Assembly: GCA_020635535.1 (NCBI GenBank)
Contig: JACJZP010000006.1
Location: 62,001 to 126,000, forward strand
Length of the DNA stretch: 64,000 nucleotides
Direction of reading: 5' to 3'
Source: Flavobacteriales bacterium
Lineage (GTDB): Bacteria; Bacteroidota; Bacteroidia; UBA10329
Shown: in pieces, positions 16,628-27,100 of the stretch
Layout of the letters: each line of letters starts with the position of its first letter
Numbering within the stretch: position 1 is the first letter of the stretch
Position numbers and translations under genes: made by a program
The notes under the pieces: generated by a model
Database searches by the model: none
What the model saw: the letters and a program-made list of their open reading frames with translations, nothing else
Told to the model about the DNA's origin: nothing

Positions 16628-17589
16628 GATATCCAGCAAACATTAAGAATAAGATACTTGTAACTGGCGGTGCTGGTTTTATTGGAAGTGCCGTAGCCGA
16701 AAAGTTGGCCAAAGACCCAGAGAATTACGTGGTCATTGTAGACAGTCTACTCACCGGGTCGATCAAGAAAGTTCCCGATTCTGAGCACAATAACATCCGT
16801 TTCATTAAGTGCGATGTGAACGACCATCAGGATATCTCAAGCGTATTCTATGCCTACACGTTCGATTACGTGTTCCATTACGCAGCGGTAGTAGGTGTAA
16901 AGCGCACATTGCAAAACCCGGTAATGGTTCTCAATGACATAACCGGCATAAATAACATTCTTTCGTTGAGCAAGAATACAGGCGTAAAGCGCGTTTACTA
17001 CTCAAGCTCATCCGAGGTTTATGGGGAACCCGTAGAATTCCCTCAGAATGAGGAAACTACGCCCCTAAACTCGCGCCTTCCCTACGCAATTGTAAAGAAC
17101 GTAGGTGAAGCATACCTGAAATCTTACCAACGAGAGTATGGTCTGGAATACACCATATTCCGGTTCTTCAATACCTACGGCCCCAAGCAGAGCAAAGAAT
17201 TCGTCATCTCACGCTTCCTTTCCATGGCTTTACAGAATCAGGACATCACCATTTATGGAGACGGTTCTCAAACGCGTACCTTCTGCTTTGTAAATGATAA
17301 TGTGGATGCTTGTATTGCCGCATTTTACAAAGCCATGTATGTAAATGATGTGGTAAACATAGGTGGCAACATCGAAGTGCCGATTCTCGAATTGGCCAAC
17401 ATCATCATTAAGGTCACCGGTTCCAGTTCAAAAGTGATTCACTTGCCCGCATTGGAAGAAGGCGATATGACCCGAAGACTTCCAGATACAAGCAAGATGA
17501 AAATTCTACTGGACCGCGAGGTAACTCCGTTGGAAGAAGGATTGAAAGAGGTCATTCAACACGGTCAGTTCATTTCGCTGATCAAGTAA
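16624..17589 (+). CDS. NAD-dependent epimerase/dehydratase (extended SDR)
   Basis: 321 residues. Rossmann nucleotide-binding motif TGGAGFIGSA near 11-20, SSSSEVYGEP near 125-134, catalytic YAIVK near 150-154, and FRFFNTYGP near 174. The closest groups are UDP-glucuronate decarboxylases, dTDP-glucose dehydratases and UDP-glucose 4-epimerases; I cannot choose by eye. The rfbA neighbour makes a nucleotide-sugar substrate very likely, and dTDP-glucose is the obvious candidate. The next gene starts immediately after the stop. Confidence 0.88.
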   Translation: MRYPANIKNKILVTGGAGFIGSAVAEKLAKDPENYVVIVDSLLTGSIKKVPDSEHNNIRFIKCDVNDHQDISSVFYAYTFDYVFHYAAVVGVKRTLQNPVMVLNDITGINNILSLSKNTGVKRVYYSSSSEVYGEPVEFPQNEETTPLNSRLPYAIVKNVGEAYLKSYQREYGLEYTIFRFFNTYGPKQSKEFVISRFLSMALQNQDITIYGDGSQTRTFCFVNDNVDACIAAFYKAMYVNDVVNIGGNIEVPILELANIIIKVTGSSSKVIHLPALEEGDMTRRLPDTSKMKILLDREVTPLEEGLKEVIQHGQFISLIK

Positions 17590-18555
17590 ATGGAGAAACT
17601 CCAAGAACTCAGGTTGCGCATCGACCAGGTTATGAACAACTTGGAAATTCCTGCGAAACCCAAGAACCTTTACCAACCAATTTCTTACACCCTTGCCAAC
17701 AGCGGAAAGCGTATGCGGCCACTGTTGGTACTTCTTGGTTGCAAGGTTTTCAGCGAATCCATTGAAAATGCCATTCATCCGGCCATCGGCTTGGAGCTGT
17801 TCCACAACTTCACACTGCTGCATGACGATATTATGGACGATGCGCCACTGCGCAGAGGCGAACCCACCGTGCATCGGAAATGGAACACTAACATCGCCAT
17901 TCTTTCGGGCGATGCTATGATGATTCAAGCCTATCAGCATGTACTTGAGACTAAACAAGATGTGCTGGTAACCGTACTTCGGATATTCAACACAACAGCC
18001 TTGGAAGTTTGTGACGGACAGCAGCTCGATATGGACTTTGAGGAAATGGAGCGTGTCTCCATCAATGATTACCTGAATATGATCCGACTGAAAACAGCCG
18101 TGCTTTTGGCCGCTTGTTTGAAAGTCGGTGCAACTGTTGGTGGCGCAAATGAAGAGCAAGCGCAGTTGCTCTATGATTTCGGCCTGAACACAGGAATCGC
18201 ATTCCAATTGCAGGACGATATTCTGGATGTTTATGGCGAAAGCAACAAGGTTGGAAAGCAGAAAGGTGGCGACATCATTTCCAACAAAAAGACGTTTTTG
18301 TTGCTGAAAGCCATGGAATTGGCAGAAGGAAACGATGCTTCAGAACTCTCTCGTTTGCTTAAGTCTAACGAAGCGGAAAAAGTTGATGCCGTCATCCGTA
18401 TTTACGATAAACTCAACATCCGTGAATTGGCTGAGCAACGCATGTGGCAGTTCTACAATTCTGGCATCGAAAGCCTCGAAAAAGTGAATGGAAACCAAGA
18501 GTGGATTTCCACTTTGAAAGGGTTCACCCACGCGCTGATGCACCGCGAGCATTGA
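17590..18555 (+). CDS. Polyprenyl diphosphate synthase (trans-isoprenyl, short-chain type)
   Basis: Condenses isopentenyl diphosphate onto an allylic diphosphate. 321 residues. Seen: GKRMRPLL (39-46), first Asp-rich motif DDIMDD (79-84) followed by LRRGEPTVH, the FQLQDD block with second Asp-rich motif DDILD near 200, and GDIISNKKTFL near 222. The residue five places before the first aspartate is aromatic (F74). That position is aromatic in GGPP/FPP-type enzymes and small in octaprenyl-type IspB, so a short product (C15-C20) is more likely than a quinone tail. This is an inference from one position. Follows the epimerase without a gap. Confidence 0.88.
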   Translation: MEKLQELRLRIDQVMNNLEIPAKPKNLYQPISYTLANSGKRMRPLLVLLGCKVFSESIENAIHPAIGLELFHNFTLLHDDIMDDAPLRRGEPTVHRKWNTNIAILSGDAMMIQAYQHVLETKQDVLVTVLRIFNTTALEVCDGQQLDMDFEEMERVSINDYLNMIRLKTAVLLAACLKVGATVGGANEEQAQLLYDFGLNTGIAFQLQDDILDVYGESNKVGKQKGGDIISNKKTFLLLKAMELAEGNDASELSRLLKSNEAEKVDAVIRIYDKLNIRELAEQRMWQFYNSGIESLEKVNGNQEWISTLKGFTHALMHREH

Positions 18556-18556
18556 T

Positions 18557-18934
18557 ATGGATCTTCCGCTTACTAAAACCGATTTCGACCGCTACGAACG
18601 GAGTGTTTCGTTACTCCAAGAAGTGGTTGCTCAGATCAACAAAGACTTCAGGCTTCAAGGGTTTGATGTCGAATTTTCCGGTGAAGGTGAGACCGCTTAT
18701 CAGGAATTGACGAATCAGCTCAAACCCGTTATTGAATACATGCTTGAGCATCAGGCTGAAACCTTCTGGAATCTTGTATACGGCATTGACCTCAGTGAAC
18801 GCAAAGTGAAGGAAATCCTGTTCGGAAACGACCTCGAAACAGACGCCATTCACGAACTCACCGACCTCATCCTGAAACGCGAATTGCAGAAGGTGGTCAT
18901 CCGCCATTATTATTCGGGTAAACAACTTCCCTGA
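18557..18934 (+). CDS. Conserved-looking small protein of unknown function
   Basis: 125 residues, acidic, no signal peptide or membrane segment, largely helical by composition. I do not recognise a family. It begins two bases after the prenyl synthase stop (which ends TGATATG), so it is the last gene of the RND-rfbA-epimerase-prenyl synthase operon. The middle has an FWNLVYGIDLSERKVKEILFG stretch; the C-terminus has HYYSGKQLP. Codon use and composition resemble the neighbours, so I take it as a real gene. Confidence 0.7.
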   Translation: MDLPLTKTDFDRYERSVSLLQEVVAQINKDFRLQGFDVEFSGEGETAYQELTNQLKPVIEYMLEHQAETFWNLVYGIDLSERKVKEILFGNDLETDAIHELTDLILKRELQKVVIRHYYSGKQLP

Positions 18935-18983
18935 AAAAACGTTTTCGTCTTGATAACGTATTCTTAACCCGCCTTGAGAATCG

Positions 18984-18991
18984 TATTTTTG
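18984..18991 (+). promoter_or_regulatory. -7 box of the sucAB promoter
   Basis: TATTTTTG followed by C exactly fits the Bacteroidetes -7 consensus TAnnTTTG. It lies 36 bases before the sucA ATG in the only gap of this region. No clear TTG is found at the ideal -33 distance (the nearest upstream is at 18950-18952). Confidence 0.5.
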
Positions 18992-19027
18992 CGCCAACAA
19001 AAACGAACAGGCACCGTCCCAGAGTAA

Positions 19028-21763
19028 ATGGATAAATTTTCCTACCTCTCAAACATGGATGTTTCCGCAGTGGAACATCTCTACCAATCGTTCAAATCCG
19101 ACCCTGAATCCGTATCAGAAGACTGGCAGCAGTTCTTTGCTGGTTTCGACTTTGCGCAAGAACTCTATGATCAGGATGATGCGAGTTTCGGAATCCCGGC
19201 CAACGTCAAGAAGGAGTTCGATGTCATCAATCTGATCGATGCATACCGAAAGAACGGACACCTTTTTACGCGCACCAACCCGGTTCGTGAGCGAAGAAAG
19301 TACACACCAACGCTCGCAAAGGAAAACTTTGAACTGAGCGATGATGACCTGAACACGACTTTCCGTGCAGGAACGATGATCGGCATCGGTCCTGCTACGC
19401 TGAAGGACATCATCGATCATCTCGAAAAGACCTATTGCGGAAGCATAGGTGTGGAGTACATGTATATCCGCAAACCTGAGGTGTTGGATTGGATGCAGAA
19501 GATGCTGGAAAGCAACCGCAACCAACCCAATTTCTCGTTGGAGGAGAAGAAGCAGGTGCTGAAAAAACTCAGTCAGGCGGTGCTGTTTGAAGAGTTCTTG
19601 GGCAAGAAATTCACTGGTCAGAAGCGGTTTTCTTTGGAAGGAGCCGAATCCTTGATTCCTGCTTTGGACATGGTTGTGGAAGAAGGCGCGCAACTCGGCA
19701 TTGAGGAATTTGTGATGGGAATGGCGCACCGCGGTCGATTGAACGTGTTGGCCAACATTCTCAACAAGACTTACAAAGAGATATTCTCCGAATTTGAGGG
19801 GAAAGATTATGAAGACGCGGACATTGAAGGCGATGTGAAGTATCACATGGGTTACACTTCGTACATGACCTGCGACAACGGTAAAAAGGTGAAGCTGAAC
19901 CTTTGCCCGAACCCATCGCACTTGGAAGCTGTAGATCCTGTGGTTGAAGGACTTTCCAGAGCAAAGATCGACCGCAAATTCAAAGGTGATAGCAGTAAAC
20001 TTTGTCCAATTTTGATCCATGGCGATGCAGCTGTGGCTGGTCAAGGTGTGGTTTATGAGGTGGTTCAAATGGCTCGACTCGATGGTTATCAAGCGGGCGG
20101 AACCATTCATATTGTCATCAATAATCAGGTAGGGTTTACGACCAACTATTTGGATGGGCGTTCGAGCATCTACTGTACGGATGTGGCCAAGGTGACGCAT
20201 TCTCCTGTGTTCCATGTGAACGGAGATGATGCGGAAGCCGTGTCACACACAGTTCGTATGGCCATGAAGTTCCGTCAGAAATACAAGAGCGATGTGTTTG
20301 TGGATCTGCTTTGCTACCGCAAGTATGGCCACAACGAAGGTGATGAGCCTCGTTTCACACAGCCAAACCTGTATGACATCATCGCGAAGCACCCGAATCC
20401 ATTGACCATTTACAGTCAAAAACTGACCTCATCAGGTATTGTTGGTGCTGACCTCGTGAAAGACATGGAAGCCGATTTCAGCCAAATGCTGCAAGAGCGT
20501 TTGGATGAGGCCAAAGAGATTCAGAAGGCGACAGTTACGCAGTTCCTGGAAGATACATGGAAGGGCTATCGCTTTGCGAAGAAGGAAGACTTTGAAGTTT
20601 CTCCAGAAACGGGAGTTGAGGAGAACACACTGAAGGAAATTTCGAAGGTTCTGACCACAATTCCGAAGGATGTGAAGGTGTTCCGTAAAATGCAGAAGAT
20701 CCTGAAAGACCGTGAGAACATGGTTTTCGAGACCGACAAACTCGATTGGGGCATGGCCGAACTTTTGGCCTATGGTTCACTCCTGAAAGAAGGTCACGAA
20801 GTGCGTATTTCTGGTCAGGATGTGGAGCGCGGAACGTTCTCTCACCGCCATGCGGTACTCAAAATTGAAGATACAGGAGCCGAGTATGTGCCGTTGGATC
20901 ACTTGGGCGAAGGCCAAGGCGAGTTTAACATTTACAACTCGTTCCTTTCTGAATATGCCGTGCTCGGTTTCGACTACGGTTATGCGTTCGGTTGCCCAAA
21001 CTGCCTGACCATTTGGGAAGCGCAATTCGGTGATTTCAACAACGGTGCGCAGATCATTATCGACCAGTTCATTTCCTCTGCGGAAGAGAAGTGGAAAGGC
21101 ATGAACGGCATCGTTATGTTGCTTCCTCATGGCTACGAAGGCATGGGTGCGGAGCACAGCAGCGCACGCATGGAGCGTTTCCTCATGCTTTGCGCAGACG
21201 ACAACATGCAAATGGTGAACTGTACCACGCCAGCAAACTTCTATCACGTGCTTCGAAGACAGATGAAGCGCGAGTTCCGCAAGCCGTTGGTCGTGTTCAC
21301 ACCGAAGAGTCTGTTGCGCCATCCGCGTTGTACTTCATCGCTGAAGGAATTGGCTTCTGGCCGTTTCCAAGAGGTGATCGATGATGCAACTGCAAATCCG
21401 AAGAAGGTAGAGCGCGTGCTTCTCTGCTCAGGAAAGATCTATTACGATCTTCTTGAGAAGAAAGAAGAATTGAACGCGGAAGAAGTTGCCATCGTTCGTT
21501 TGGAGCAGTTGGATCCGCTACCGCGTACGCAAATTGCCAAGCTTCAAGAGAAATACGGAAAGGCCAAATGGGTTTGGGTTCAGGAAGAGCCTGCGAACAT
21601 GGGCGCTTGGGCGCATCTGTTGCGTAAACTTCGCCAAGTTGACCTTGAACTTGTTTCGCGTCCGTCTTCTGGTGCGCCTGCCACGGGTTCTGGGCAGCGT
21701 CATCGTGCCGAGCAGGCAAAACTATTGGATCAAGCATTCGCCAACCTGAAGGTTACGGCCTAA
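19028..21763 (+). CDS. sucA: 2-oxoglutarate dehydrogenase E1 component
   Basis: Thiamine-diphosphate-dependent decarboxylase of the 2-oxoglutarate dehydrogenase complex in the TCA cycle. 911 residues, near the usual 930. Seen: N-terminal peripheral E2-binding segment (LSNMDVSAVEHLYQSFKSDP), MGMAHRGRLNVL (near 231-242), the ThDP/Mg loop IHGDAAVAGQGVVYE and NNQVGFTT near 360, YRKYGHNEGDEP near 436, and SGQDVERGTFSHRHA near 596. The gene is followed after 24 bases by the E2 gene. Cytoplasmic. Confidence 0.98.
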   Translation: MDKFSYLSNMDVSAVEHLYQSFKSDPESVSEDWQQFFAGFDFAQELYDQDDASFGIPANVKKEFDVINLIDAYRKNGHLFTRTNPVRERRKYTPTLAKENFELSDDDLNTTFRAGTMIGIGPATLKDIIDHLEKTYCGSIGVEYMYIRKPEVLDWMQKMLESNRNQPNFSLEEKKQVLKKLSQAVLFEEFLGKKFTGQKRFSLEGAESLIPALDMVVEEGAQLGIEEFVMGMAHRGRLNVLANILNKTYKEIFSEFEGKDYEDADIEGDVKYHMGYTSYMTCDNGKKVKLNLCPNPSHLEAVDPVVEGLSRAKIDRKFKGDSSKLCPILIHGDAAVAGQGVVYEVVQMARLDGYQAGGTIHIVINNQVGFTTNYLDGRSSIYCTDVAKVTHSPVFHVNGDDAEAVSHTVRMAMKFRQKYKSDVFVDLLCYRKYGHNEGDEPRFTQPNLYDIIAKHPNPLTIYSQKLTSSGIVGADLVKDMEADFSQMLQERLDEAKEIQKATVTQFLEDTWKGYRFAKKEDFEVSPETGVEENTLKEISKVLTTIPKDVKVFRKMQKILKDRENMVFETDKLDWGMAELLAYGSLLKEGHEVRISGQDVERGTFSHRHAVLKIEDTGAEYVPLDHLGEGQGEFNIYNSFLSEYAVLGFDYGYAFGCPNCLTIWEAQFGDFNNGAQIIIDQFISSAEEKWKGMNGIVMLLPHGYEGMGAEHSSARMERFLMLCADDNMQMVNCTTPANFYHVLRRQMKREFRKPLVVFTPKSLLRHPRCTSSLKELASGRFQEVIDDATANPKKVERVLLCSGKIYYDLLEKKEELNAEEVAIVRLEQLDPLPRTQIAKLQEKYGKAKWVWVQEEPANMGAWAHLLRKLRQVDLELVSRPSSGAPATGSGQRHRAEQAKLLDQAFANLKVTA

Positions 21764-21787
21764 TCATAAATCAGCAAACACCACAAA

Positions 21788-23059
21788 ATGCCAGTTGTAG
21801 AAATTACCGTTCCGAGTCCTGGAGAGTCGATCACCGAAGTAGAAATCGCAACACTCCTGAAGCAGGATGGCGATTATGTTTTCCTTGACGAGGAGATCTG
21901 TGAAGTTGATTCGGACAAGGCCACGTTGGCCATTCCAGCCGAGAAGGCAGGAATAATTACTTGGAAAGTTTCTGAAGGTGAAGCAGTACCCGTTGGTGGT
22001 GTAATTGCAACCATTGATACAGATGGAGAAGCACCTGCTGGTGGCGCAGCTCCTAAAGCTGAAAAAGCGCCAGAGCCAGCACCTGTGAAGCAGGAAGCTG
22101 CACCCGTTGCCAAGGAGGAGAAGAAAGCGCCTGTAGCAGCCGCAAAAGCGGATTCATACGCAAGCGGAACACCTTCTCCAGCAGCTAAAAAGCTGATGAG
22201 CGAGAACGGGATTGGTGCCAATCAAGTAAAAGCAACTGGCAAAGACGGGCGGATTACAAAACAAGATGTGTTGGCAGCAATGTCTTCAGGATTTGCTTTG
22301 GGCGATGCTGGACAAAGCTGGGCTGGTGGTCGCGAGCAGCGCAGAGAGAAAATGAGCATGCTGCGCAGAAAAGTGGCTGAGCGTTTGGTTTCTGTGAAGA
22401 ACGAAACAGCCATGCTTACCACGTTCAACGAGGTTAACATGAAGCCGATAATGGACTTGCGCAACAAGTACAAGAACCAATTTGCCGATTCTCACGGAGT
22501 GAACCTTGGTTTCATGAGTTTCTTCACCAAAGCGGTAACCGAAGCCTTGTATCATTTCCCTGCGGTGAACGCTATGATCGATGGTCAGGAATTGGTTTAC
22601 CACGATTACTGTGACATCGGTATCGCTGTAAGCTCACCGAAAGGTTTGATGGTTCCTGTTGTGCGTAATGCAGAACAGATGAGTTTGGCAGAAATTGAAG
22701 CTGAGATCAAACGTTTGGCCATCAAAGCACGCGATGGAAAGATCAGCGTAGAGGATATGACAGGAGGAACATTCACCATTACCAATGGTGGTGTTTTCGG
22801 TTCGATGATGAGCACACCGATTATCAACCCACCTCAGAGTGCTATTCTTGGAATGCACAATATCGTGGAGCGCGCAGTTGTGGAAGACGGCCAGATCGTG
22901 GCTCGTCCGATGATGTACCTGGCGCTGAGCTATGACCACCGCATCATTGATGGAAAAGAATCTGTTTCGTTCTTGGTGAAAGTGAAGAACATGCTCGAAA
23001 ACCCTGCAACCATGCTATTTGGTGGTAAGACGGGTGAAGAGGTTCTTTTAGGACTCTAA
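21788..23059 (+). CDS. sucB: Dihydrolipoyllysine succinyltransferase (E2 of 2-oxoglutarate dehydrogenase)
   Basis: 423 residues with the three E2 parts. One lipoyl domain (1-80) has K44 in SDKATL as the lipoylated lysine. An Ala/Pro/Lys-rich linker (about 85-118) leads to a peripheral subunit-binding domain with PSPAAKKLMSENG...KDGRITKQDV (about 125-160). The catalytic acyltransferase domain runs from about 190 to 423 and ends with YDHRIIDGKESVSFL. Placement after sucA assigns it to the 2-oxoglutarate complex. The E3 gene is not here. Its last 12 bases overlap the end of the convergent Cys-cluster gene. Confidence 0.97.
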   Translation: MPVVEITVPSPGESITEVEIATLLKQDGDYVFLDEEICEVDSDKATLAIPAEKAGIITWKVSEGEAVPVGGVIATIDTDGEAPAGGAAPKAEKAPEPAPVKQEAAPVAKEEKKAPVAAAKADSYASGTPSPAAKKLMSENGIGANQVKATGKDGRITKQDVLAAMSSGFALGDAGQSWAGGREQRREKMSMLRRKVAERLVSVKNETAMLTTFNEVNMKPIMDLRNKYKNQFADSHGVNLGFMSFFTKAVTEALYHFPAVNAMIDGQELVYHDYCDIGIAVSSPKGLMVPVVRNAEQMSLAEIEAEIKRLAIKARDGKISVEDMTGGTFTITNGGVFGSMMSTPIINPPQSAILGMHNIVERAVVEDGQIVARPMMYLALSYDHRIIDGKESVSFLVKVKNMLENPATMLFGGKTGEEVLLGL

Positions 23060-23500
23060 GCGGGTTTTCACATCTCCCAAAACCTGTTCAACCGCAGGAC
23101 AGATTTCCGCATTCTTCAAATGAAGTTTGAGTAATTGATGCTGCTTTACGCGATCCGTGTGTGGGTATTCTCTGCATGCCTTAGGCCTATGTTCGTATAT
23201 GGAGCAGTAGTTATCAGCCCCAAGAAACGGGCAAGGCATCGACTTGAAAACCTGGTCGCCATCCTCATCCACACGGACGTACTGCTCCACAAACTCAGCG
23301 TCTTTCATGCGGAGATGTTTGGAAACACGCTTAATGTCGGTGTCTGTTAAAAGCGGGCCTGTGGTTATGCAGCAATTGGCACATTGCAGGCAATCGATGC
23401 AAGAAAACGCCTTCTCGTGCGCATCATGCATAAGCGAATCCAGTTGTCGTGGATTGACCTTCTTAAGCCGCTGAAAAAGCTTTTTCTGATCGACAGTCAC
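23048..23500 (-). CDS. YkgJ-family cysteine cluster protein
   Basis: 150 residues, GTG start (no ATG nearby in frame). Seen: CIDCLQCANCC (about 32-42), CPFLGADNYCSIYEHRPKACREYP (about 90-112) and a late cysteine, the CxxCxxCC...C...C...C layout of YkgJ/UPF0153 proteins thought to bind zinc or an iron-sulfur cluster. Function of the family is not settled. Eleven bases separate it from the upstream nfu-like gene, suggesting a shared transcript and perhaps a link to metal or cluster handling. Confidence 0.88.
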   Translation of the reverse strand: MTVDQKKLFQRLKKVNPRQLDSLMHDAHEKAFSCIDCLQCANCCITTGPLLTDTDIKRVSKHLRMKDAEFVEQYVRVDEDGDQVFKSMPCPFLGADNYCSIYEHRPKACREYPHTDRVKQHQLLKLHLKNAEICPAVEQVLGDVKTRLES

Positions 23501-23511
23501 GCAGACTTAGA

Positions 23512-24117
23512 TCAACCGTTGATTGCAACCACCTCTGTTACCTCTCCCGGAAGACGGTTCTTCAAAAGCGTTTCAATACCATTTTTAAGGGTAACGGTAG
23601 AGGATGGACAGCCACTACAAGCACCTCGTAGCACCACGTTCACCACGCCATTTTCATACCCTTTGAAGGTAATATTACCACCGTCCTGAGCAACTGCCGG
23701 TCCTACTTCATTGTCAAGTATTGCAATGATCTTCTCCTCCAATTCAGAACTTGCTTCAGCATGCACAGTGGTTGTGGCGAGTTCCGAATCGGTGCGAATT
23801 GAATTGGAATCCAGCTCCGTTACCACAAGGCCTCCTGAGTTAAGGTAATCTCGAACGAATTCACGAAGCTCCATAACCACATCCTGCCACGAAACCATGT
23901 CGGATTTCATCAGTGTTATGAAGTTCCCTTGAATAAAAACGCCCGTGATGAATGGGAATCCGAAAAGTTTCAAAGCCAACGGACTTCCTTTAGCTTCATC
24001 CATGCTGGTATATTCCGCCAAACCATCTTCCAACAACACTCGGTTGGCCACAAACTTCATTGTGGTTGGGTTGGGCGTAGCTTCTGCATAAATGGTATAT
24101 GGGATGGTTTTTTCCAT
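23512..24117 (-). CDS. NifU family Fe-S scaffold/carrier (Nfu type)
   Basis: 201 residues. N-terminal Nfu domain (about 8-90), starting EATPNPTTMKFV and containing FGFPFITGVFIQGNFITL, then a C-terminal NifU-like domain (about 125-201) with GACSGCPSSTVTLKNGIE, whose CxxC binds a 4Fe-4S cluster between two monomers. It carries clusters to target proteins in the cytoplasm. Three bases separate its start from the stop of the large secreted protein gene upstream, so the two may be on one message though they have no obvious functional tie. Confidence 0.94.
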   Translation of the reverse strand: MEKTIPYTIYAEATPNPTTMKFVANRVLLEDGLAEYTSMDEAKGSPLALKLFGFPFITGVFIQGNFITLMKSDMVSWQDVVMELREFVRDYLNSGGLVVTELDSNSIRTDSELATTTVHAEASSELEEKIIAILDNEVGPAVAQDGGNITFKGYENGVVNVVLRGACSGCPSSTVTLKNGIETLLKNRLPGEVTEVVAING

Positions 24118-24120
24118 GAG

Positions 24121-27100
24121 TTAGTCGATGACGATTCTTCGCTGCAACACACCTTTATCTGTGGAGATTCTCAACATATAAATTCCTTTCACATAGGAAG
24201 TCATATCGAACTCTTTTCTCCAGTAGGTGCGGTCTGACAGCGTGGTCTGATAAACCCGCTGACCCAAGACATTGTTCAACTCAATCTCAACATCTGACGC
24301 TTCATTGAGCTCAAGCTCCACTGCAAACTGTCCTTGATTAGGGTTAGGATATACTGTGAGTCCGTTATCTGAAATAATCTCTCCAATACCAACCCCGAAT
24401 TCAACCACAATTATTGATTGAGATGTAGTTGTGGTACAGTTGTAATTGATGGCCGTTAACGTAATGGTATATGTCCCTGGTTCAATATAGACATGTGTAG
24501 GATCAACGTTCAGGTCAAGCCCCGAACCATCTCCAAAATCCCATTGATACTCTGTTGCATTCTGGCTTTGATTTGTGAGATGAACATTTCCAAAACCAGA
24601 TAGAACAACGGTATCTGTGCTCATGCTAAACGCTGCGGTAAGTCCAACCATCGGACAATTCCAGTTTACATCGACATCGGAATAGGCGGTATCTGAGCAT
24701 ATACCATTAGATGCAATCATAAACACCGGTCTTGTGCCCACAGCGGCAAATACATGCGTTGGATTCTGCTGAGTTGATATTGGAGTACCATCACCAAAAT
24801 TCCATGTCCAGCTGTTTGCAGAAGGTGTGGTCAGGTCTTGGAAAGACACCGATAATCCAAGTGTAGCACTGGATGGTCCATTGAAATCTGCATTGATGGC
24901 CGGGAATGTATTTATATCCAACTCATCTGATGCTTGACAACCGTATATGTTCGTTATAGTTACCTGGTAGGTTCCTCCTTGTGTGGTCTGAAGTGTCTGA
25001 TCGGTTTCACCTGGAAGTATTTGACCTTCATAGAACCACTCGTAGGTGGAGCCTTGATTGGCCGCATCCAAAACTGGGAAAGCTGCGTTCGCGCATACAT
25101 TAATGTCTGCACCAAGAAATACACTTGGCTCACTTACAAGAACTTCTATTTCATCCTCCCCTGCACAACCATCCTGTTCAATGACAGAAACAGAATACGT
25201 ACCGGGCAAATTCACTTCCAACTCAATGCTGTTCGTACCAATTGGATTTCCGTCAACTGTCCATGCATAATCTGCACTATCAATCCCAGCGTTAAGAATC
25301 GGAAGTGGGCTACCATCACAGATTGCCTGATCAGGGCCAAGATCCACTGGAGTAACCGTGTAGATCTCAACATGTATGCTGTCTGTACCAGAACACCCTG
25401 AACCATAACTCACCTCTACGCCATAAGTACCTGTAACCGTTGTTTCGAGGTAACGGTCTGGTAATCCGGTGGGGAAACCATTCAAATACCACATGTAAGA
25501 GGCACCATCATTTCCATTTCCGTCCAGCACTGGAAGGTCTCCCAGAAAACATGCCCGCAGATCATCTCCAAGATCAACTTCAACCTGATCCAAAACATGA
25601 ATGGTATCGGTTGTTTTAGATGTACCACAACAGCTGGTAGCAATAAGCTGAATGATATAGTCTCCTGCCGTGTTGAAGGTTACTGTTCCGGGGTTCTGAT
25701 CGGTTGAGGTGGTGATGCTACCGCCCGGAATTGTCCATTGATAAGTTTCTCCAATAAATGTTGTTGAAAGATCTGTGCTCTCGCCCACACAAATGGTATT
25801 ACGTGTTGCATCGATGACAGGAGGATCAAAGTCTTCCTCCACCAGAATGTAATTGGCGTAGAAATATGGAACGCCATCCACGATCAGTGTCAAATTCCGC
25901 GAACCAAGTAGCCCTGAATATTGAACCGTGTCAACCTGAGCAGTACTATTGGTTGGTTCTGCACCAAACCCAAAGATCCAATTGATAACTCCCGTAGCAT
26001 TGGTCTGTACCCTAACATTCGAATTGGTGCATCCGAAGTATTCAACAGATATCTCTGGCTCAAATCGGTTGTAGATGTTCGGGTCTTGCACAGGACTTCC
26101 ATCCAACTGGAAAAGCCCTCGGCTTATACCATCAGAACCCTTTCCGCCTTGTCCACCAAAGCCTCCATCGCCACCTCTACCTCCATTGCCACCTTCGCCA
26201 TTATTGCAACTGTGCATAGGACCATTGTTTGCAAGGTTACCTCCTTGCCCACCTTCGCCACCCTGACCGCCAGGCCCACCTGAGCCGCCATTGCCTCCCT
26301 GTCCGCCATTTCCTGGATAGAACGCGCAGTCTTGAACAACTCCATTGATCCCATTAGCATAGGTGAAGATGCAGAAAGTGCCTCCGCCTCCTTCTCCGCC
26401 ATAGCCACCACCACCATTCTGGCCACCTTCTCCACCGCCACCGCCTCCGGCACCCGAACCAGCCGTGTTGTAAGCTGTATCAGCATTATAAGGCGCAGAG
26501 CCAAATGTTGGTATGTATGGCTGCAAGGCTGCTGGTTCGCATCCTTTGGCACCACCGCCACCACCGCCACCGCCTCCGGCACCGTGTGTTTGGCCTGGGT
26601 CTCCCTCCTCACCAGTTCCAGGCACATAGAAGCCAGCAACGAAAGAGGCAAACCCCTGAATGCCCGGCCCCCCATCAACGCCTTCTAACCCGTCCGTTCC
26701 GTCCTCACCATGGTTGAGCTGAGTTGCCTGACAGTTGGTATTTGCATATGTCAACTCGCAAAGGCCAATACCGTGCTGGCCACCCTGCCCCGCTCCAGAA
26801 CCCTGACCATCGTTTCCATCATGTCCGGGATTGGTGAATTCGCTATCTGGAGTAATGATCCATTGGCAGAGGTCTACAACCGGAACACAGACTTCTTGTA
26901 CCGCAAACCCTCCCCATTCGGCACCTTCGCCTCCTGCTCCTCCAGAGAAGCTTCCCGGGAATGAACCCGAACCTCCGAGTCCTCCCGCCCTACAACAATT
27001 GCCTTCATCCTCTCCGGTCTCACCGTCTGCACCATTGGCCCCATCCATACCTGTCTCGCCATCATCTCCAGGAAGTCCATCAGAGCCATTTCCAGTAAAC

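Noticed and set aside
19115..20215. 366-residue minus-strand frame
   Set aside because: Antisense to sucA and without motif; His-rich as expected of a shadow.
26124..26678. 184-residue minus-strand frame in the Gly-rich gene
   Set aside because: Alternative frame of the low-complexity Gly-coding DNA; the main frame with signal peptide and T9SS tail is clearly the real one.
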